Counted from the stretch's first letter, positions 45,866 through 55,269 are shown. The stretch: 64,000 nucleotides of DNA from an uncultured Proteiniphilum sp. (GCA_927407015.1 CAKMJT010000015.1:1-64000); one strand, 5' to 3'. Notes: a model not told the origin generated them from the sequence alone. Numbers and translations are program-made.

Positions 45866-45966
45866 CGATGATTCAGTTTATCGGGCAAATATCTTTTATT
45901 GCGTATAAATTATAATCAACCGGCATTTTTTTATTCCGATTTCGTTTTTTGTTCGATATAAGTTTG

Positions 45967-45974
45967 TAATTTTG
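45967..45974 (+). promoter_or_regulatory. TAnnTTTG promoter of serA
   Basis: TAATTTTG with a TTTG at 45948-45951 upstream. A strong AGAGGAGG-type ribosome binding site directly precedes the ATG at 46018, which is unusual for this genome. Confidence 0.6.
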
Positions 45975-46017
45975 TGGCTCCATAAATTTCAGTGAATTTA
46001 TTTTAAAGAGGAGGAAT

Positions 46018-46968
46018 ATGAAGGTACTTTTAGCGACAAGTAAACCATTTGCCGCACAAGCTGTGAAAGAGATACAAAAAATTGTAGAATCTGCGGGGCA
46101 TTCATTTACGAAACTGGAGAATTATACGGATAAGTCTCAATTACTTGGTGCTGTAAAAGATGTGGATGCGATCATTATCAGAAGTGATTTTATCGATAAA
46201 GAAGTAATGGATGCCGCCTCTGCACTGAAAATAGTGGTCAGGGCCGGTGCCGGATATGACAACGTGGACCTGGAAGCTGCTACCGCGCACAATATCTGTG
46301 TGATGAACACCCCGGGGCAAAATGCCAATGCCGTGGCCGAGCTTGTATTTGGCATGATGATCTATATGCAGCGCAATCAGTTTGATGGTTCGGTGGGTCG
46401 TGAGATCAAAGACCGGCGGCTCGGCTTGTACGCTTTCGGGAATGTGGCGAAGATGGTAGCCAAGATAGCCCGTGGTTTCGGGATGCCGGTTTATGCCTAT
46501 TCTCCCGCGCTGACGCATGACGACCTGAGAAAAGAAGGTGAATACGGGGTGATCGCGGCCTACAGTAACATCGAGTTATTTCAGAGTTCTGAAATCATGT
46601 CGTTACACATGCCTTTGTTGGATGATACCCGTTATTGTGTCAATTATGAATTGCTGTCCTACATGCCTGAGGATGGCATGCTGATCAATACAGCACGCAA
46701 AGAACTCCTGGTGGAGGAAGATCTTATCCGCATCATGGAGGAACGTCCCAAATTTCAATTTGCAACCGACATAAGGCCGGACAGGCACGAAGAGTTCCTG
46801 GCCAAGTTCCCGCGGCGCTATTTCGCTACGCCGAAAAAATCGGGGGCCCAGACCACTGATGCCAACATCAACTCGGGCCTGGCTGCCGCCAAACAGATTG
46901 TCGCATTTTTCAATAATGGCGACGAATGTTACAGGGTAAATGAGAAGTCGGTAGTCAGTAATCAGTAA
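46018..46968 (+). CDS. serA: D-3-phosphoglycerate dehydrogenase, short lysine type
   Basis: 316 residues; no ACT or regulatory domain. Substrate domain with VRAGAGYDNVDL and a Rossmann domain with NTPGQNANAVAELVFGM. The usual catalytic histidine motif PHxGA is replaced by PKKSGAQT (Lys273-274), as in the Entamoeba/Bacteroidetes class where lysine serves. It oxidises 3-phosphoglycerate on the way to serine. The last eight residues (EKSVVSNQ) are encoded by the intergenic TCAG repeat, so the ancestral stop has been lost or shifted. serC follows after 174 bp. Confidence 0.93.
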   Translation: MKVLLATSKPFAAQAVKEIQKIVESAGHSFTKLENYTDKSQLLGAVKDVDAIIIRSDFIDKEVMDAASALKIVVRAGAGYDNVDLEAATAHNICVMNTPGQNANAVAELVFGMMIYMQRNQFDGSVGREIKDRRLGLYAFGNVAKMVAKIARGFGMPVYAYSPALTHDDLRKEGEYGVIAAYSNIELFQSSEIMSLHMPLLDDTRYCVNYELLSYMPEDGMLINTARKELLVEEDLIRIMEERPKFQFATDIRPDRHEEFLAKFPRRYFATPKKSGAQTTDANINSGLAAAKQIVAFFNNGDECYRVNEKSVVSNQ

Positions 46969-47040
46969 TCAGCGGACAGTGGTCAGAATTCAGGATTCGG
47001 TGATCAGGGTTCAGTGATCAGGTGTCAATGGTCCGTTTTC
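46950..47040. repeat. AATCAGT/TTCAGT short tandem repeats after serA
   Basis: Same degenerate unit as at 4980-5110 (GTCAGTAATCAGTAATCAG and later GGTCAGAATTCAGGATTCGG). It starts inside the last codons of serA and fills half of the serA-serC gap; the remainder (47041-47142) is plain sequence with a further GATTCTGGAATTCAGC. Confidence 0.75.
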
Positions 47041-47142
47041 AGGATCCTGAAGTTGATATTCGGGACGCAAAACCCGACCCGGAATGCAGGAGGCTGATTC
47101 TGGAATTCAGCAATTGGACATTAGAATTTAATAATAATAGCA

Positions 47143-48222
47143 ATGAAGAAGTACAATTTCAATGCGGGACCGTGTGTATTGCCCCGCCCCGCAGTAGAAT
47201 CAGCCATTGACGCTATACGTGATTTCGACAACACCGGAATAGGTATCCTTGAGATCTCACACCGCACACCGGGTTGGGAAAGGATCATGAAAGAGACGGC
47301 CGATCTGTGGAAAGAACTGCTTAACATCCCCGATAACTACCGGGTACTTTTACTGGGCGGGGGAGCGAGCACCCAGTTCTTCGCCGTTCCGGCCAATCTC
47401 CTGAACAAAAAGGCAGCCTACCTCCAGACGGGTGTGTGGGCCAAGAAGGCCATTAAAGAGGCGAAGTACTACGGTGAAGTTGAGGTTGTGGCTTCTTCAG
47501 AGGATAAAAACTATTCCTATATTCCCAAAGGATATACCATTCCGGCAGATGCCGATTATTTTCATATTACCACCAACAATACCATTTATGGAACGGAACT
47601 GCATGAGGATATCGACAGTCCCGTAACGTTGGTTGCCGACATGTCGTCGGACATCATGAGCCGCCCGGTGGATGTTTCCAAATACGGAATCATCTATGGC
47701 GGGGCACAGAAGAATGTAGGTCCCGCCGGCGTTGCCTTTGTCATCGTGCGGGAAGATATCCTCGGCAAACTGGAGCGGCCGCTGCAGTCGATGGTCGACT
47801 ATCGCACCCATATCGGTGCTGCTGAGAAAGATCGTTCCATGTTCAATACCCCACCGGTATTCCCTATTTTCGTGATGCACGAAACACTGAAATGGTTGAA
47901 AGAGCTGGGTGGTGTAGAGGAAATGCACCGGCTGAATCAGGAGAAAGCAGGGTTGCTCTATGAAGAGATTGAACGGAACAGGCTTTTTGTGGGTACCGCT
48001 GCAAAAGAAGACCGTTCCATCATGAATGTCTGTTTCGTGATGAACGAAGAATATAAAGATAAAGAAGCTGCCTTCCTCGAATTTGCGAAGGAGAGAGGCA
48101 TGGTGGGTATCAAGGGACATCGTTCCGTGGGCGGTTTCCGCGCTTCCATCTACAACGCCTGCCCGAAAGAGGCGGTAGATGCACTGATCCAGTGCATGCA
48201 GGATTTCGAAAAACAGGTCTGA
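47143..48222 (+). CDS. serC: Phosphoserine aminotransferase
   Basis: 359 residues. Start motif FNAGPCVLP, the PLP pocket GGGAST and [11 protein letters not shown], and the PLP lysine in [12 protein letters not shown] (about residue 195). It makes O-phospho-L-serine from 3-phosphohydroxypyruvate. Its product is the substrate for serine synthesis and, by inference, for the cysteate-synthase-like enzyme at 8586. It shares a terminator with serA; no serB is present here. Confidence 0.95.
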   Translation: MKKYNFNAGPCVLPRPAVESAIDAIRDFDNTGIGILEISHRTPGWERIMKETADLWKELLNIPDNYRVLLLGGGASTQFFAVPANLLNKKAAYLQTGVWAKKAIKEAKYYGEVEVVASSEDKNYSYIPKGYTIPADADYFHITTNNTIYGTELHEDIDSPVTLVADMSSDIMSRPVDVSKYGIIYGGAQKNVGPAGVAFVIVREDILGKLERPLQSMVDYRTHIGAAEKDRSMFNTPPVFPIFVMHETLKWLKELGGVEEMHRLNQEKAGLLYEEIERNRLFVGTAAKEDRSIMNVCFVMNEEYKDKEAAFLEFAKERGMVGIKGHRSVGGFRASIYNACPKEAVDALIQCMQDFEKQV

Positions 48223-48246
48223 ATTTTTTTCAGCTTTTATACAAGG

Positions 48247-48280
48247 GCTGTCTCAACAGGTGTGTTGAGGCAGCTTTTTT
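48247..48280 (+). terminator. Strong intrinsic terminator after serC
   Basis: A 12-bp stem (48247-48258 with 48263-48274, one G-U pair) with GGTG loop, followed by TTTTTT. It ends serA-serC transcripts. Confidence 0.92.
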
Positions 48281-48307
48281 CGTTTATACTTATTTAACGC
48301 AAAAAAG

Positions 48308-48348
48308 TTACGAAATAATTTGTTATTTACGATATATTCGTAAATTTG
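48308..48348 (+). promoter_or_regulatory. BlaI-family promoter with two candidate operators
   Basis: TTTG (48319-48322), 18 bases and TAAATTTG (48341-48348) form a full promoter. A perfect inverted repeat TTTACGA-TATAT-TCGTAAA (48326-48344) covers the spacer and the -7 element. A weaker dyad TTACGAAAT/ATTTGTTA (48308-48325) covers the -33 element. Two dyads across the promoter of a BlaI-type repressor suggest autoregulation. Confidence 0.65.
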
Positions 48349-48378
48349 CAGTGTTGAAATATTGTAAACTGAAAAATA

Positions 48379-48741
48379 ATGGAACGATTAACCCCACAGG
48401 AAGAGAATGTGATGCTGCATGTGTGGCAATTGAATGAATGCGCCATCAAGGATGTGGTAGACAGGATGGAAGAGCCTAAGCAGCCTTACACGACGGTAGC
48501 ATCCATCTTCAAGAACCTCGAGAACAAGGGATATCTCGTGAAGCGGAAGTTCGGCAATGTGAAGGTTTTCAAACCGCTGATCACGGAGTCGGCTTACAAA
48601 AGGCATTTTTTGTCGGGGGTAGTGGAGAGTTATTTCGATAACTCGTATAAGGAACTGGTCTCCTTCTTTGCCAAAGAGCAAAAGATCACCACGGAAGAGC
48701 TCAGTGAGATTATTCGCCTGATTGAAAAAAATCAGAAGTAA
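48379..48741 (+). CDS. BlaI/MecI family transcriptional repressor
   Basis: 120 residues. Winged helix with LTPQEENVMLHVWQL and the recognition region KQPYTTVASIFKNLENKGYL, then a C-terminal dimerisation helix. BlaI-type repressors are removed when a linked M56 antirepressor protease is activated. Here the protease gene follows after 30 bp. The genes they control in Bacteroidetes are mostly unknown; no beta-lactamase lies in the window. Confidence 0.93.
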   Translation: MERLTPQEENVMLHVWQLNECAIKDVVDRMEEPKQPYTTVASIFKNLENKGYLVKRKFGNVKVFKPLITESAYKRHFLSGVVESYFDNSYKELVSFFAKEQKITTEELSEIIRLIEKNQK

Positions 48742-48771
48742 ACTATCTGTTTCATCTCAAACTGAAACGCC

Positions 48772-50808
48772 ATGCATCCTTTTTTTATCTACCTTATTCA
48801 AGCAAATATTGCTCTGTCGGTGTTCTTCATTCTCTACACCGTTATGCTGAAAAGAGACACCTTTCTGCAGCTACGACGACTCTTTTTCCTGTCGGTCATT
48901 CTTTTTTCACTTCTTTACCCGTTTTTCACCCTTCCCTCACTCACCCTTATCCGGGATCTTTTTTCCCCGGCATCTCCCGAAACGGAGGTTTCGGTATTGG
49001 TTGGAGAACTGGAAATGGCCACAGTGGTGGATGACCCCGGGGAAACACCGCGAGCGATGCCATGGAACGTCTTGCTTCCCATGGTATATGGGGCGGTCAC
49101 TTTTCTTTTCATTTTACGGTTTCTGAGCCAGTTGATATCCATCTTTCGACTCCGGAAAAAAAGTTCCATCCAGTGGATTTCCGGCATACCGGTGTACCAG
49201 CTGGACGATGATATAACTCCCTTCTCTTTTTTCCATCTGATTTTCATTTATACCCAAAAGCATACCGATACGGAACTGAATCAGATATTATTGCACGAGC
49301 AGACACATGCCAGAGAGATGCACTCCCTGGACATCCTTCTCATGGAATGGCTCTGTGTGGTGAGCTGGTGGAACCCTTTTACCTGGCTGATGAAGCGGGA
49401 GATGGCGATGAACCTTGAATACCTGGCCGATAACGGTGTGCTCACCCGGGGGGTAAACAGCCGTGAGTATCAGTACCACCTTTTACGATTGACCTATCAC
49501 AAAACTGCAGTCCCGATAGTAAACAACTTCAATGTCTCACAATTAAAATTACGCATTATGATGATGAACCAATCAAAATCCCCGGCAAACAGGCTGGGGA
49601 GATACCTGCTGATTCTCCCCCTGGCACTGCTGTTTGTAACGGCCAACAGTATCTATGCTGCTCAGAGAGAGCCTGTGGAAGCAGATACTCCGATGCTGGA
49701 TCCTGCTGTTGTTGAAACCACACAAAAACAGCTGCAATTGTCAACCGACAATGCAAACTTACCGGAACAGGTGCAGGCAGCGTTGCACGAGCAAGGCCTT
49801 CAACAGCCGCCACCTGAAAAGAAGAAAGAGGAGATTTTTGTGGTAGTTGAAAACCAGCCCGAGTTTCCCGGTGGAAATGAAGCCATGATGAAATTTATCT
49901 CCGACAGTATTCGATACCCTGCAATAGCCAAAGAAAAAGGGATACAGGGACGGGTGATCTGTAACTTCGTAGTCATGAAAGATGGCAGCATCAGTGACGT
50001 GCAGATTGTTCGGGGAGTGGATCCTGTACTGGATGCAGAAGCAGTTCGTGTCCTGGAATCGATGCCCGACTGGAAACCGGGCAAACAACGCGGTCAAACC
50101 GTAAATGTGCGATTTACGCTACCTGTGGTATTCCGGCTCACGGGCAATGAATCGAAAGTGATTATTGATGAATTGAGAACGAATGAGGGAGATCTCTTGG
50201 TGCAGGCAAGCGTGTCATCAAACTTTATTTTTCCCGGAGAAGAGAATGGTCTTTTCAAGTTTATCTCAGACAGGATTAAATATCCGGTTGAAGCGCAGAA
50301 AAATGAAGCGCAGGGTCTGGTGAATGCTTCATTCAGAGTTGATAACGCCGGAAATATAACTGATGTCAAAATTGAGTCAGGAGAAAATGCCATTTTGAAC
50401 AAGGAGGTGTTGCGGGTGATCAAAGAGATGCCGCAATGGGTAAAAGATAAGAGTTACCTTGTTTCGGGTAGGGTAACAGATTCCGATCTTCAGCCTTTAC
50501 AGGGAACATCAATCATTTTAAAGGGTACGAACATGGGTACGATAACGGATGCAAGCGGGAATTTTCAGATAAAAGTTCCCGGTAAAGAGGGGGCGCTGGT
50601 TTTCTCATTTATCGGATACAAAACGACCGAAGTTTCTTTGTCGAACATCAAAACCGGAAATGGAGCAATTGGAACAAAACTTGCGGTCGTCTTCCGTTTA
50701 CAGGGTGGTGACACAACAGAACCCTATTCAGGCCCTACACCCGATAATGCGATCGTTGTCGTAGGTTATGGGTCGAAGAAACTACCTGAAGTAAATGATC
50801 CGCGATAA
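48772..50808 (+). CDS. M56 (BlaR1-like) antirepressor with two TonB domains and an inserted regulatory-like domain
   Basis: 678 residues. Four membrane helices with the zinc-protease motif HEQTH (175-179) and WWNPFTWLM form the M56 peptidase (1-260). Another helix lies at about 265-285. A complete TonB C-terminal domain (about 365-460, FPGGNEAMMKFIS to PVVFRL) follows. A second TonB domain starts at about 488 (FPGEENGLFKFIS), reaches MPQWVKDK, is interrupted by a carboxypeptidase-regulatory-like domain (about 563-630, VSGRVTDSDLQPLQGTSI) and resumes as KLAVVFRLQ at about 636. The end VVVGYG resembles the plug motif of SusC receptors. It pairs with the repressor upstream. What its TonB parts contact is unknown. 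Confidence 0.9.
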   Translation: MHPFFIYLIQANIALSVFFILYTVMLKRDTFLQLRRLFFLSVILFSLLYPFFTLPSLTLIRDLFSPASPETEVSVLVGELEMATVVDDPGETPRAMPWNVLLPMVYGAVTFLFILRFLSQLISIFRLRKKSSIQWISGIPVYQLDDDITPFSFFHLIFIYTQKHTDTELNQILLHEQTHAREMHSLDILLMEWLCVVSWWNPFTWLMKREMAMNLEYLADNGVLTRGVNSREYQYHLLRLTYHKTAVPIVNNFNVSQLKLRIMMMNQSKSPANRLGRYLLILPLALLFVTANSIYAAQREPVEADTPMLDPAVVETTQKQLQLSTDNANLPEQVQAALHEQGLQQPPPEKKKEEIFVVVENQPEFPGGNEAMMKFISDSIRYPAIAKEKGIQGRVICNFVVMKDGSISDVQIVRGVDPVLDAEAVRVLESMPDWKPGKQRGQTVNVRFTLPVVFRLTGNESKVIIDELRTNEGDLLVQASVSSNFIFPGEENGLFKFISDRIKYPVEAQKNEAQGLVNASFRVDNAGNITDVKIESGENAILNKEVLRVIKEMPQWVKDKSYLVSGRVTDSDLQPLQGTSIILKGTNMGTITDASGNFQIKVPGKEGALVFSFIGYKTTEVSLSNIKTGNGAIGTKLAVVFRLQGGDTTEPYSGPTPDNAIVVVGYGSKKLPEVNDPR

Positions 50809-50846
50809 AACGGATCAGTCTCATTGTTGATCTTTGGTGAAATGAT

Positions 50847-50879
50847 GGGAGGTGGCGAATCAATCGGGCCTCCCTTTTT
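50847..50879 (+). terminator. Intrinsic terminator after the BlaI-M56 pair
   Basis: GGGAGG and CCTCCC enclose a 16-base loop and are followed by TTTTT. The rest of the gap to 51016 shows no gene. Confidence 0.8.
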
Positions 50880-51016
50880 CTACACCGGCTAATCAGTCCG
50901 ACCTGGAGCATATGACCACCAGGCAGATATTCTATAAAGCTGCCGCTCAGCGAGTCGATGAGCTACAGAAAACCCTCTTTTTCGAGAAAGAGAAGAGGGG
51001 CCAATAAACGAATGAA

Positions 51017-53416
51017 TCAGTTAAAGATATCATCGATCCCTTCGCTTTCAATGACCGGGTCATTGTTACGGTAAAAATCGGGTGAATACCGTTGCGAATC
51101 GACACAGGGCTGGAATTCTGCCGGGATTTCAAAGGTGCCGTTATCGCTGAGATGCAGTTCCGGGTCGGCATAGATCTTCTGATAAAAGATGCCGTGGACG
51201 GGCAGTGCCATGCTGGCCCCCTGTCCGTAGGCCATCCGGTCGAAATGGATGGAGCGCTCTTCACCGCCTACCCAGCAGCCCGCCACAAGGGTGGGGGTGA
51301 ACGACATGAACCACCCGTCAGAGTTGTTGTTCGTGGTCCCTGTCTTACCACCCATCTGCCCTTTCAGGTTATAGACGCGCCGCAGTCTGCTGCCGGTACC
51401 GCCGTCCACCACTGCTGTCAGCATATCCAGCATCTTATAGGAGGTGGATTCGCTGAAGATCTCCTTCATCCGAGGGACGAAGCTGGCCACCTCATTGCCA
51501 TACGAGTCTTCGATGCGTGTCACCAGCACGGGATCCACGCGGATGCCCCGGTTGATGAAAGAGGAGTAGGCTCCTACCATCTCAAAGACGGAAGCGTCGT
51601 TGGGCCCGAGTGCCAGGGAGACCACCGGATCGGCAGGTGTCTTCAGTCCGAACGACTGTAGCATTCGTGCAAAGGCATAAGGAGAGAACTGCTTCATCAG
51701 ATAAGCCGTCACCCAGTTGCTGGAGTTCTGCAATCCCCACTTTATCGTCACAAACTGTCCGCTGCCATGACCGGGATTTTTGGGTGTCCAGGCTTCCCCT
51801 GTCTCGGTCATCAGAGTCACCGGACCGTGAATCATCCCGTCGCAGGGAGTCATACCCTCTTCCATTGCCAGAGTATAGAGGTAGGGCTTGATGGTTGATC
51901 CTATCTGTCGTTTACCGGTGGAGACCATATCGTATTTGAAGAACTTGAAGTCGGGACCGCCCACATAGGCCTTCACATATCCCGTCAGGGGATCCATCGC
52001 CATGAAGCCTGTGCGCAGGTAGTTCTTATGGTAGCGAATCGAATCCCAGGGGGTCATCAACGTATCAATCTCCCTGTGCTTCCAGGAAAAGACCTTCATC
52101 TCCACCGCCTCTTCCTTGAAGTTCTTCTTGATGGCGTCATCACTCATCCCGTTTTTCTTCAGGATGCGGTAACGGTCGGTCTGCTTCATGGCTGTTGTCA
52201 GCAGATCTTCCACCTTGTCGCTTACCTCACTGGAGTAGGGTGCATATTTCTTTCCCGCTTTCTCCCGGAAGAACTGGTTTTGCAGATACCCTCCCATGTG
52301 TTCCCTCACGGCTGCTTCGGCATGTCGTTGCATGCGTGAATCAAGGGTAGAATATATTTTCAGACCGTCGGTATAAATATTGTAGTTGGAGCCGTCTGCC
52401 TTTTTGTTCTTGTTGCACCAGCCGTAGAGCGGGTCATCCTGCCAGGCCAGGGAATCTTCGGTGTACTGTTGCTTTTGCCAGGAGGCATAATTTTTCCTCT
52501 CCGGTTTTTCGGCCATCATGATCTTGGCCAGATGCTGCCGGTAGTAGGGAGCGGCAATATCTACGTGACCGGAACGGTTGAAATCTATTCTGATGGGGAG
52601 CTGCTTCAGCGAATCGGCTTCTTTCCGGGTAAGATGCCCCGCTTTTTCCATTTGTGAAAAGACCACATTGCGACGGTCTCTGGTGATCTCCGGGCGGCGT
52701 ACGGGGTTATAGAGTGAGGAGTTTTTCAGCATGCCGATGAGCAGGGCTGATTCCTCCACATTCAGTTCTTTGGGGGTCTTGTTGAAATAGGTACGTGCCG
52801 CTGATTCAATCCCGACAGCGTTATAGTTAAAATCGTATTTGTTCAGATAGAGGTTGATGATCTCATCTTTCGTATAGAATCGCTCCAGTTTGGCGGCGAT
52901 CACCCATTCCACCGGTTTCTGAAAGACACGTTGTAACTTGTTGTTGGCACGGGGTGAGTAGAGTAGCTTGGCCAGCTGCTGGGTGATGGTGCTGCCTCCG
53001 CCGCTGCTCTCCCTGTTCATGAGCATTGTTTTCACGATGGCTCTGCCCAGGCCAATGATATCAATGCCGGAGTGAGAATAATAGCGACTATCTTCTGTAG
53101 CTATCAGCGCGTTGATGAGATATGGCGACAGATCGGAATAATCCACAAAGATACGGTTGTCGTCGCTCTCGGAATAGGTGAAGAGCAGTTCCTTATCGGA
53201 TGAGATCACCTGTGAGGCATATTTGTCGATCGGGTTCTCCAGCTCGCTGATCTCGGGGAGATAACCCAGTAATCCCGCGGATATAAGCAGGAAAAAGAGG
53301 ATGCTTCCGGCAATGACGAGGCCGAAAAGCCGCCACATCGCTTTGACGATCTCATATTTTCCCGGGTTGTTTTTCCCTTTGCTTGTTCTCGGCTGAGTCT
53401 TGTTTTTCTTTCCCAT
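51017..53416 (-). CDS. Bifunctional penicillin-binding protein 1 (transglycosylase/transpeptidase)
   Basis: 799 residues. A cytoplasmic lysine-rich start is followed by a membrane helix (about 30-52), a GT51 transglycosylase with EDSRYYSHSGID and GGSTITQQLAKLL (about 100-150), and a transpeptidase with SxxK in STIKP, SSN in NSSNW and KTGTT near residue 690. It polymerises and cross-links peptidoglycan at the outer face of the inner membrane. Class A, PBP1a-like length. Promoter at 53467. Confidence 0.95.
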   Translation of the reverse strand: MGKKNKTQPRTSKGKNNPGKYEIVKAMWRLFGLVIAGSILFFLLISAGLLGYLPEISELENPIDKYASQVISSDKELLFTYSESDDNRIFVDYSDLSPYLINALIATEDSRYYSHSGIDIIGLGRAIVKTMLMNRESSGGGSTITQQLAKLLYSPRANNKLQRVFQKPVEWVIAAKLERFYTKDEIINLYLNKYDFNYNAVGIESAARTYFNKTPKELNVEESALLIGMLKNSSLYNPVRRPEITRDRRNVVFSQMEKAGHLTRKEADSLKQLPIRIDFNRSGHVDIAAPYYRQHLAKIMMAEKPERKNYASWQKQQYTEDSLAWQDDPLYGWCNKNKKADGSNYNIYTDGLKIYSTLDSRMQRHAEAAVREHMGGYLQNQFFREKAGKKYAPYSSEVSDKVEDLLTTAMKQTDRYRILKKNGMSDDAIKKNFKEEAVEMKVFSWKHREIDTLMTPWDSIRYHKNYLRTGFMAMDPLTGYVKAYVGGPDFKFFKYDMVSTGKRQIGSTIKPYLYTLAMEEGMTPCDGMIHGPVTLMTETGEAWTPKNPGHGSGQFVTIKWGLQNSSNWVTAYLMKQFSPYAFARMLQSFGLKTPADPVVSLALGPNDASVFEMVGAYSSFINRGIRVDPVLVTRIEDSYGNEVASFVPRMKEIFSESTSYKMLDMLTAVVDGGTGSRLRRVYNLKGQMGGKTGTTNNNSDGWFMSFTPTLVAGCWVGGEERSIHFDRMAYGQGASMALPVHGIFYQKIYADPELHLSDNGTFEIPAEFQPCVDSQRYSPDFYRNNDPVIESEGIDDIFN

Positions 53417-53466
53417 ATCTTTTTGAAAATCCCCTTATGCAGTTTGAACGCCTTCATAGTTTGCTG

Positions 53467-53474
53467 CAAAAGTA
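53467..53474 (-). promoter_or_regulatory. TAnnTTTG promoter of the PBP1 gene
   Basis: The minus strand reads TACTTTTG, 50 bases before the ATG at 53416. Confidence 0.5.
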
Positions 53475-53559
53475 CATAAAAGCATCGTAAACAAGAAAGA
53501 AGATGTATTAAAAATAGTTTCACGTATCTTATCGCTACAACTGCTTCACGGCGTGCTGA

Positions 53560-55269
53560 TCAAAAACGGAAGGTGAATCCGCCGGAGGCATTGAAACCCT
53601 GTGCCGGATGCCCGTACCAGAGATCGTATTTCTGTGACAGCAGGTTGTTGGCCCTTATGTTAAAGGAAAAAGCGTCGGTGATGTTGTAGACAGCATCCAT
53701 ATTGAGATCATTGATGTTATCCATCTCCCTGTTTGCCCCGTCATAATAACTCCACCGGTCACCCGCGAAAAAGTAGTTAAACGTAAATTTGAGTTGATCC
53801 GTGGCGGTGAGAGAGGCACTCACATCAACCTCAAAACCGGGCATGTTATAGGCTTTGGGTTCACTGACCGGTGTCTCATTGATCGTCAGTTCGCTCACAT
53901 CATAAAAATTCTTTTTCAGTCGCAGTGAAAGATCGAGCGGCGCCCAGCTATTCATCTGGATCATCCCTCCCAGGTGGGTGTGCCCCAGACTGCCATAGAC
54001 CGGTTTTAACGCCTCCTTGAAGGATCCCAGGGTGTCACCTCCGATTACATCGTGGCCATTAAGAACCAGGAAATGTTCATCATCCGTTTTCCGGAATCCA
54101 CCGAAAATATCGAAACGGAAACCGCTCACATCCCCAATACGGAACCCTCCGTTGAGATCCAGCAGGGTGAATGAAGGAGTCACGCTTCCTGTGGGAAGGA
54201 TATAACGTGATTCGTTCATCATAGCAAGCAGCGTGTTATGTTCGAATCCCCCATGTATGGTGGCATAGAGAGATGAATGTTCCGTGATGCCCAGTTGCAG
54301 CGACACATTGGGTACTACCCGTACGCGGGTCTTGTCTCCTGTCTGAAACAACACATCCACGCCCAGCCGGGCGTTTCTGTTCAATCCGCCAAACTGAAGG
54401 TAGGGGGCCGCGTTCAGGAGGAAGTAGTTGTCGATGTCCCCGTTGTAAAGGGTCGTGAAAAGTCTTCCGTCAATACCCGCCTTGCTGTTCGCGCTACGGA
54501 AAGGTTTGTCGAAGCCTGCCATGAACTCAAGCTCATTGCCTTTGACCGGTTCTGTATTCAGCTCAGGGCCGATCTTTACGGAGAAGTTCCGGAGATCAAC
54601 AGAACCCCTGTAATTCAGCAGATCCGATTCCTTCGACTCAAGGGTGATTTTCGCATTCAGTACGCCCAGGCGCTGTTTCTCATCGTTGAAGTAAGCGTCG
54701 TTGCCGAATCTGTTCCCGTAATAGTTGAACAGTGAATGCAGGTAAGAGAGATGCATATTGAAGGTGAGTGCATCGGCCAGATGGCGGTAGGCCAGTCGTC
54801 CCTGATTGTCCATAAAGTAGACGGTGGCGCCTTGTGGATCGGAATCCTGCACATAATTGACCTCTCCATTGGAGGAGTTATGCAGAAAGGTGAATGCCAG
54901 ACTGTTTTTATCATTTTCCACCAGCCGGTAGCCCAGGGCACCGTCGAGATTGGCGTAATTGCCGGCGTTGAAAGAAATATATCCTTTTTTCAGACTGTAA
55001 GGAATGCCGGTCATGATGTCCCCCGGCCGAGGCAGGTCTATTTCCAGGGGTGGGGTGGTACGTCCCGCCCACGTGGAATAGTTGGTGTTGGCCTTCTGAA
55101 TGGCAGGCTCACGCAAGGCCGGCAGCGAGTTGATCTTGTCGGCATCGAGGAGGGTGGGGTTAAAATCGCGTTCCAGCTCCAGTTGCCGTCTTAACAGTGT
55201 GTCCTGTTGTTGGGCGAAAATTCCGGCTGTAAAAGCCAGTGTTGCGATAGTAATATATATTTTTCTCAT
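53560..55269 (-). CDS. TonB-receptor-like outer-membrane beta-barrel protein
   Basis: 569 residues. A signal peptide (1-19, ends GIFAQQ) is followed by a short periplasmic segment and about 470 residues of alternating strands ending in GGFTFRF with a terminal aromatic, as in outer-membrane barrels. There is no plug domain or TonB box, so it is shorter than a full TonB-dependent receptor. It directly follows a 995-residue TPR gene on the same strand (57-bp gap filled with TTTCAC repeats). The pair probably works together at the outer membrane; the function is unknown. Confidence 0.8.
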   Translation of the reverse strand: MRKIYITIATLAFTAGIFAQQQDTLLRRQLELERDFNPTLLDADKINSLPALREPAIQKANTNYSTWAGRTTPPLEIDLPRPGDIMTGIPYSLKKGYISFNAGNYANLDGALGYRLVENDKNSLAFTFLHNSSNGEVNYVQDSDPQGATVYFMDNQGRLAYRHLADALTFNMHLSYLHSLFNYYGNRFGNDAYFNDEKQRLGVLNAKITLESKESDLLNYRGSVDLRNFSVKIGPELNTEPVKGNELEFMAGFDKPFRSANSKAGIDGRLFTTLYNGDIDNYFLLNAAPYLQFGGLNRNARLGVDVLFQTGDKTRVRVVPNVSLQLGITEHSSLYATIHGGFEHNTLLAMMNESRYILPTGSVTPSFTLLDLNGGFRIGDVSGFRFDIFGGFRKTDDEHFLVLNGHDVIGGDTLGSFKEALKPVYGSLGHTHLGGMIQMNSWAPLDLSLRLKKNFYDVSELTINETPVSEPKAYNMPGFEVDVSASLTATDQLKFTFNYFFAGDRWSYYDGANREMDNINDLNMDAVYNITDAFSFNIRANNLLSQKYDLWYGHPAQGFNASGGFTFRF

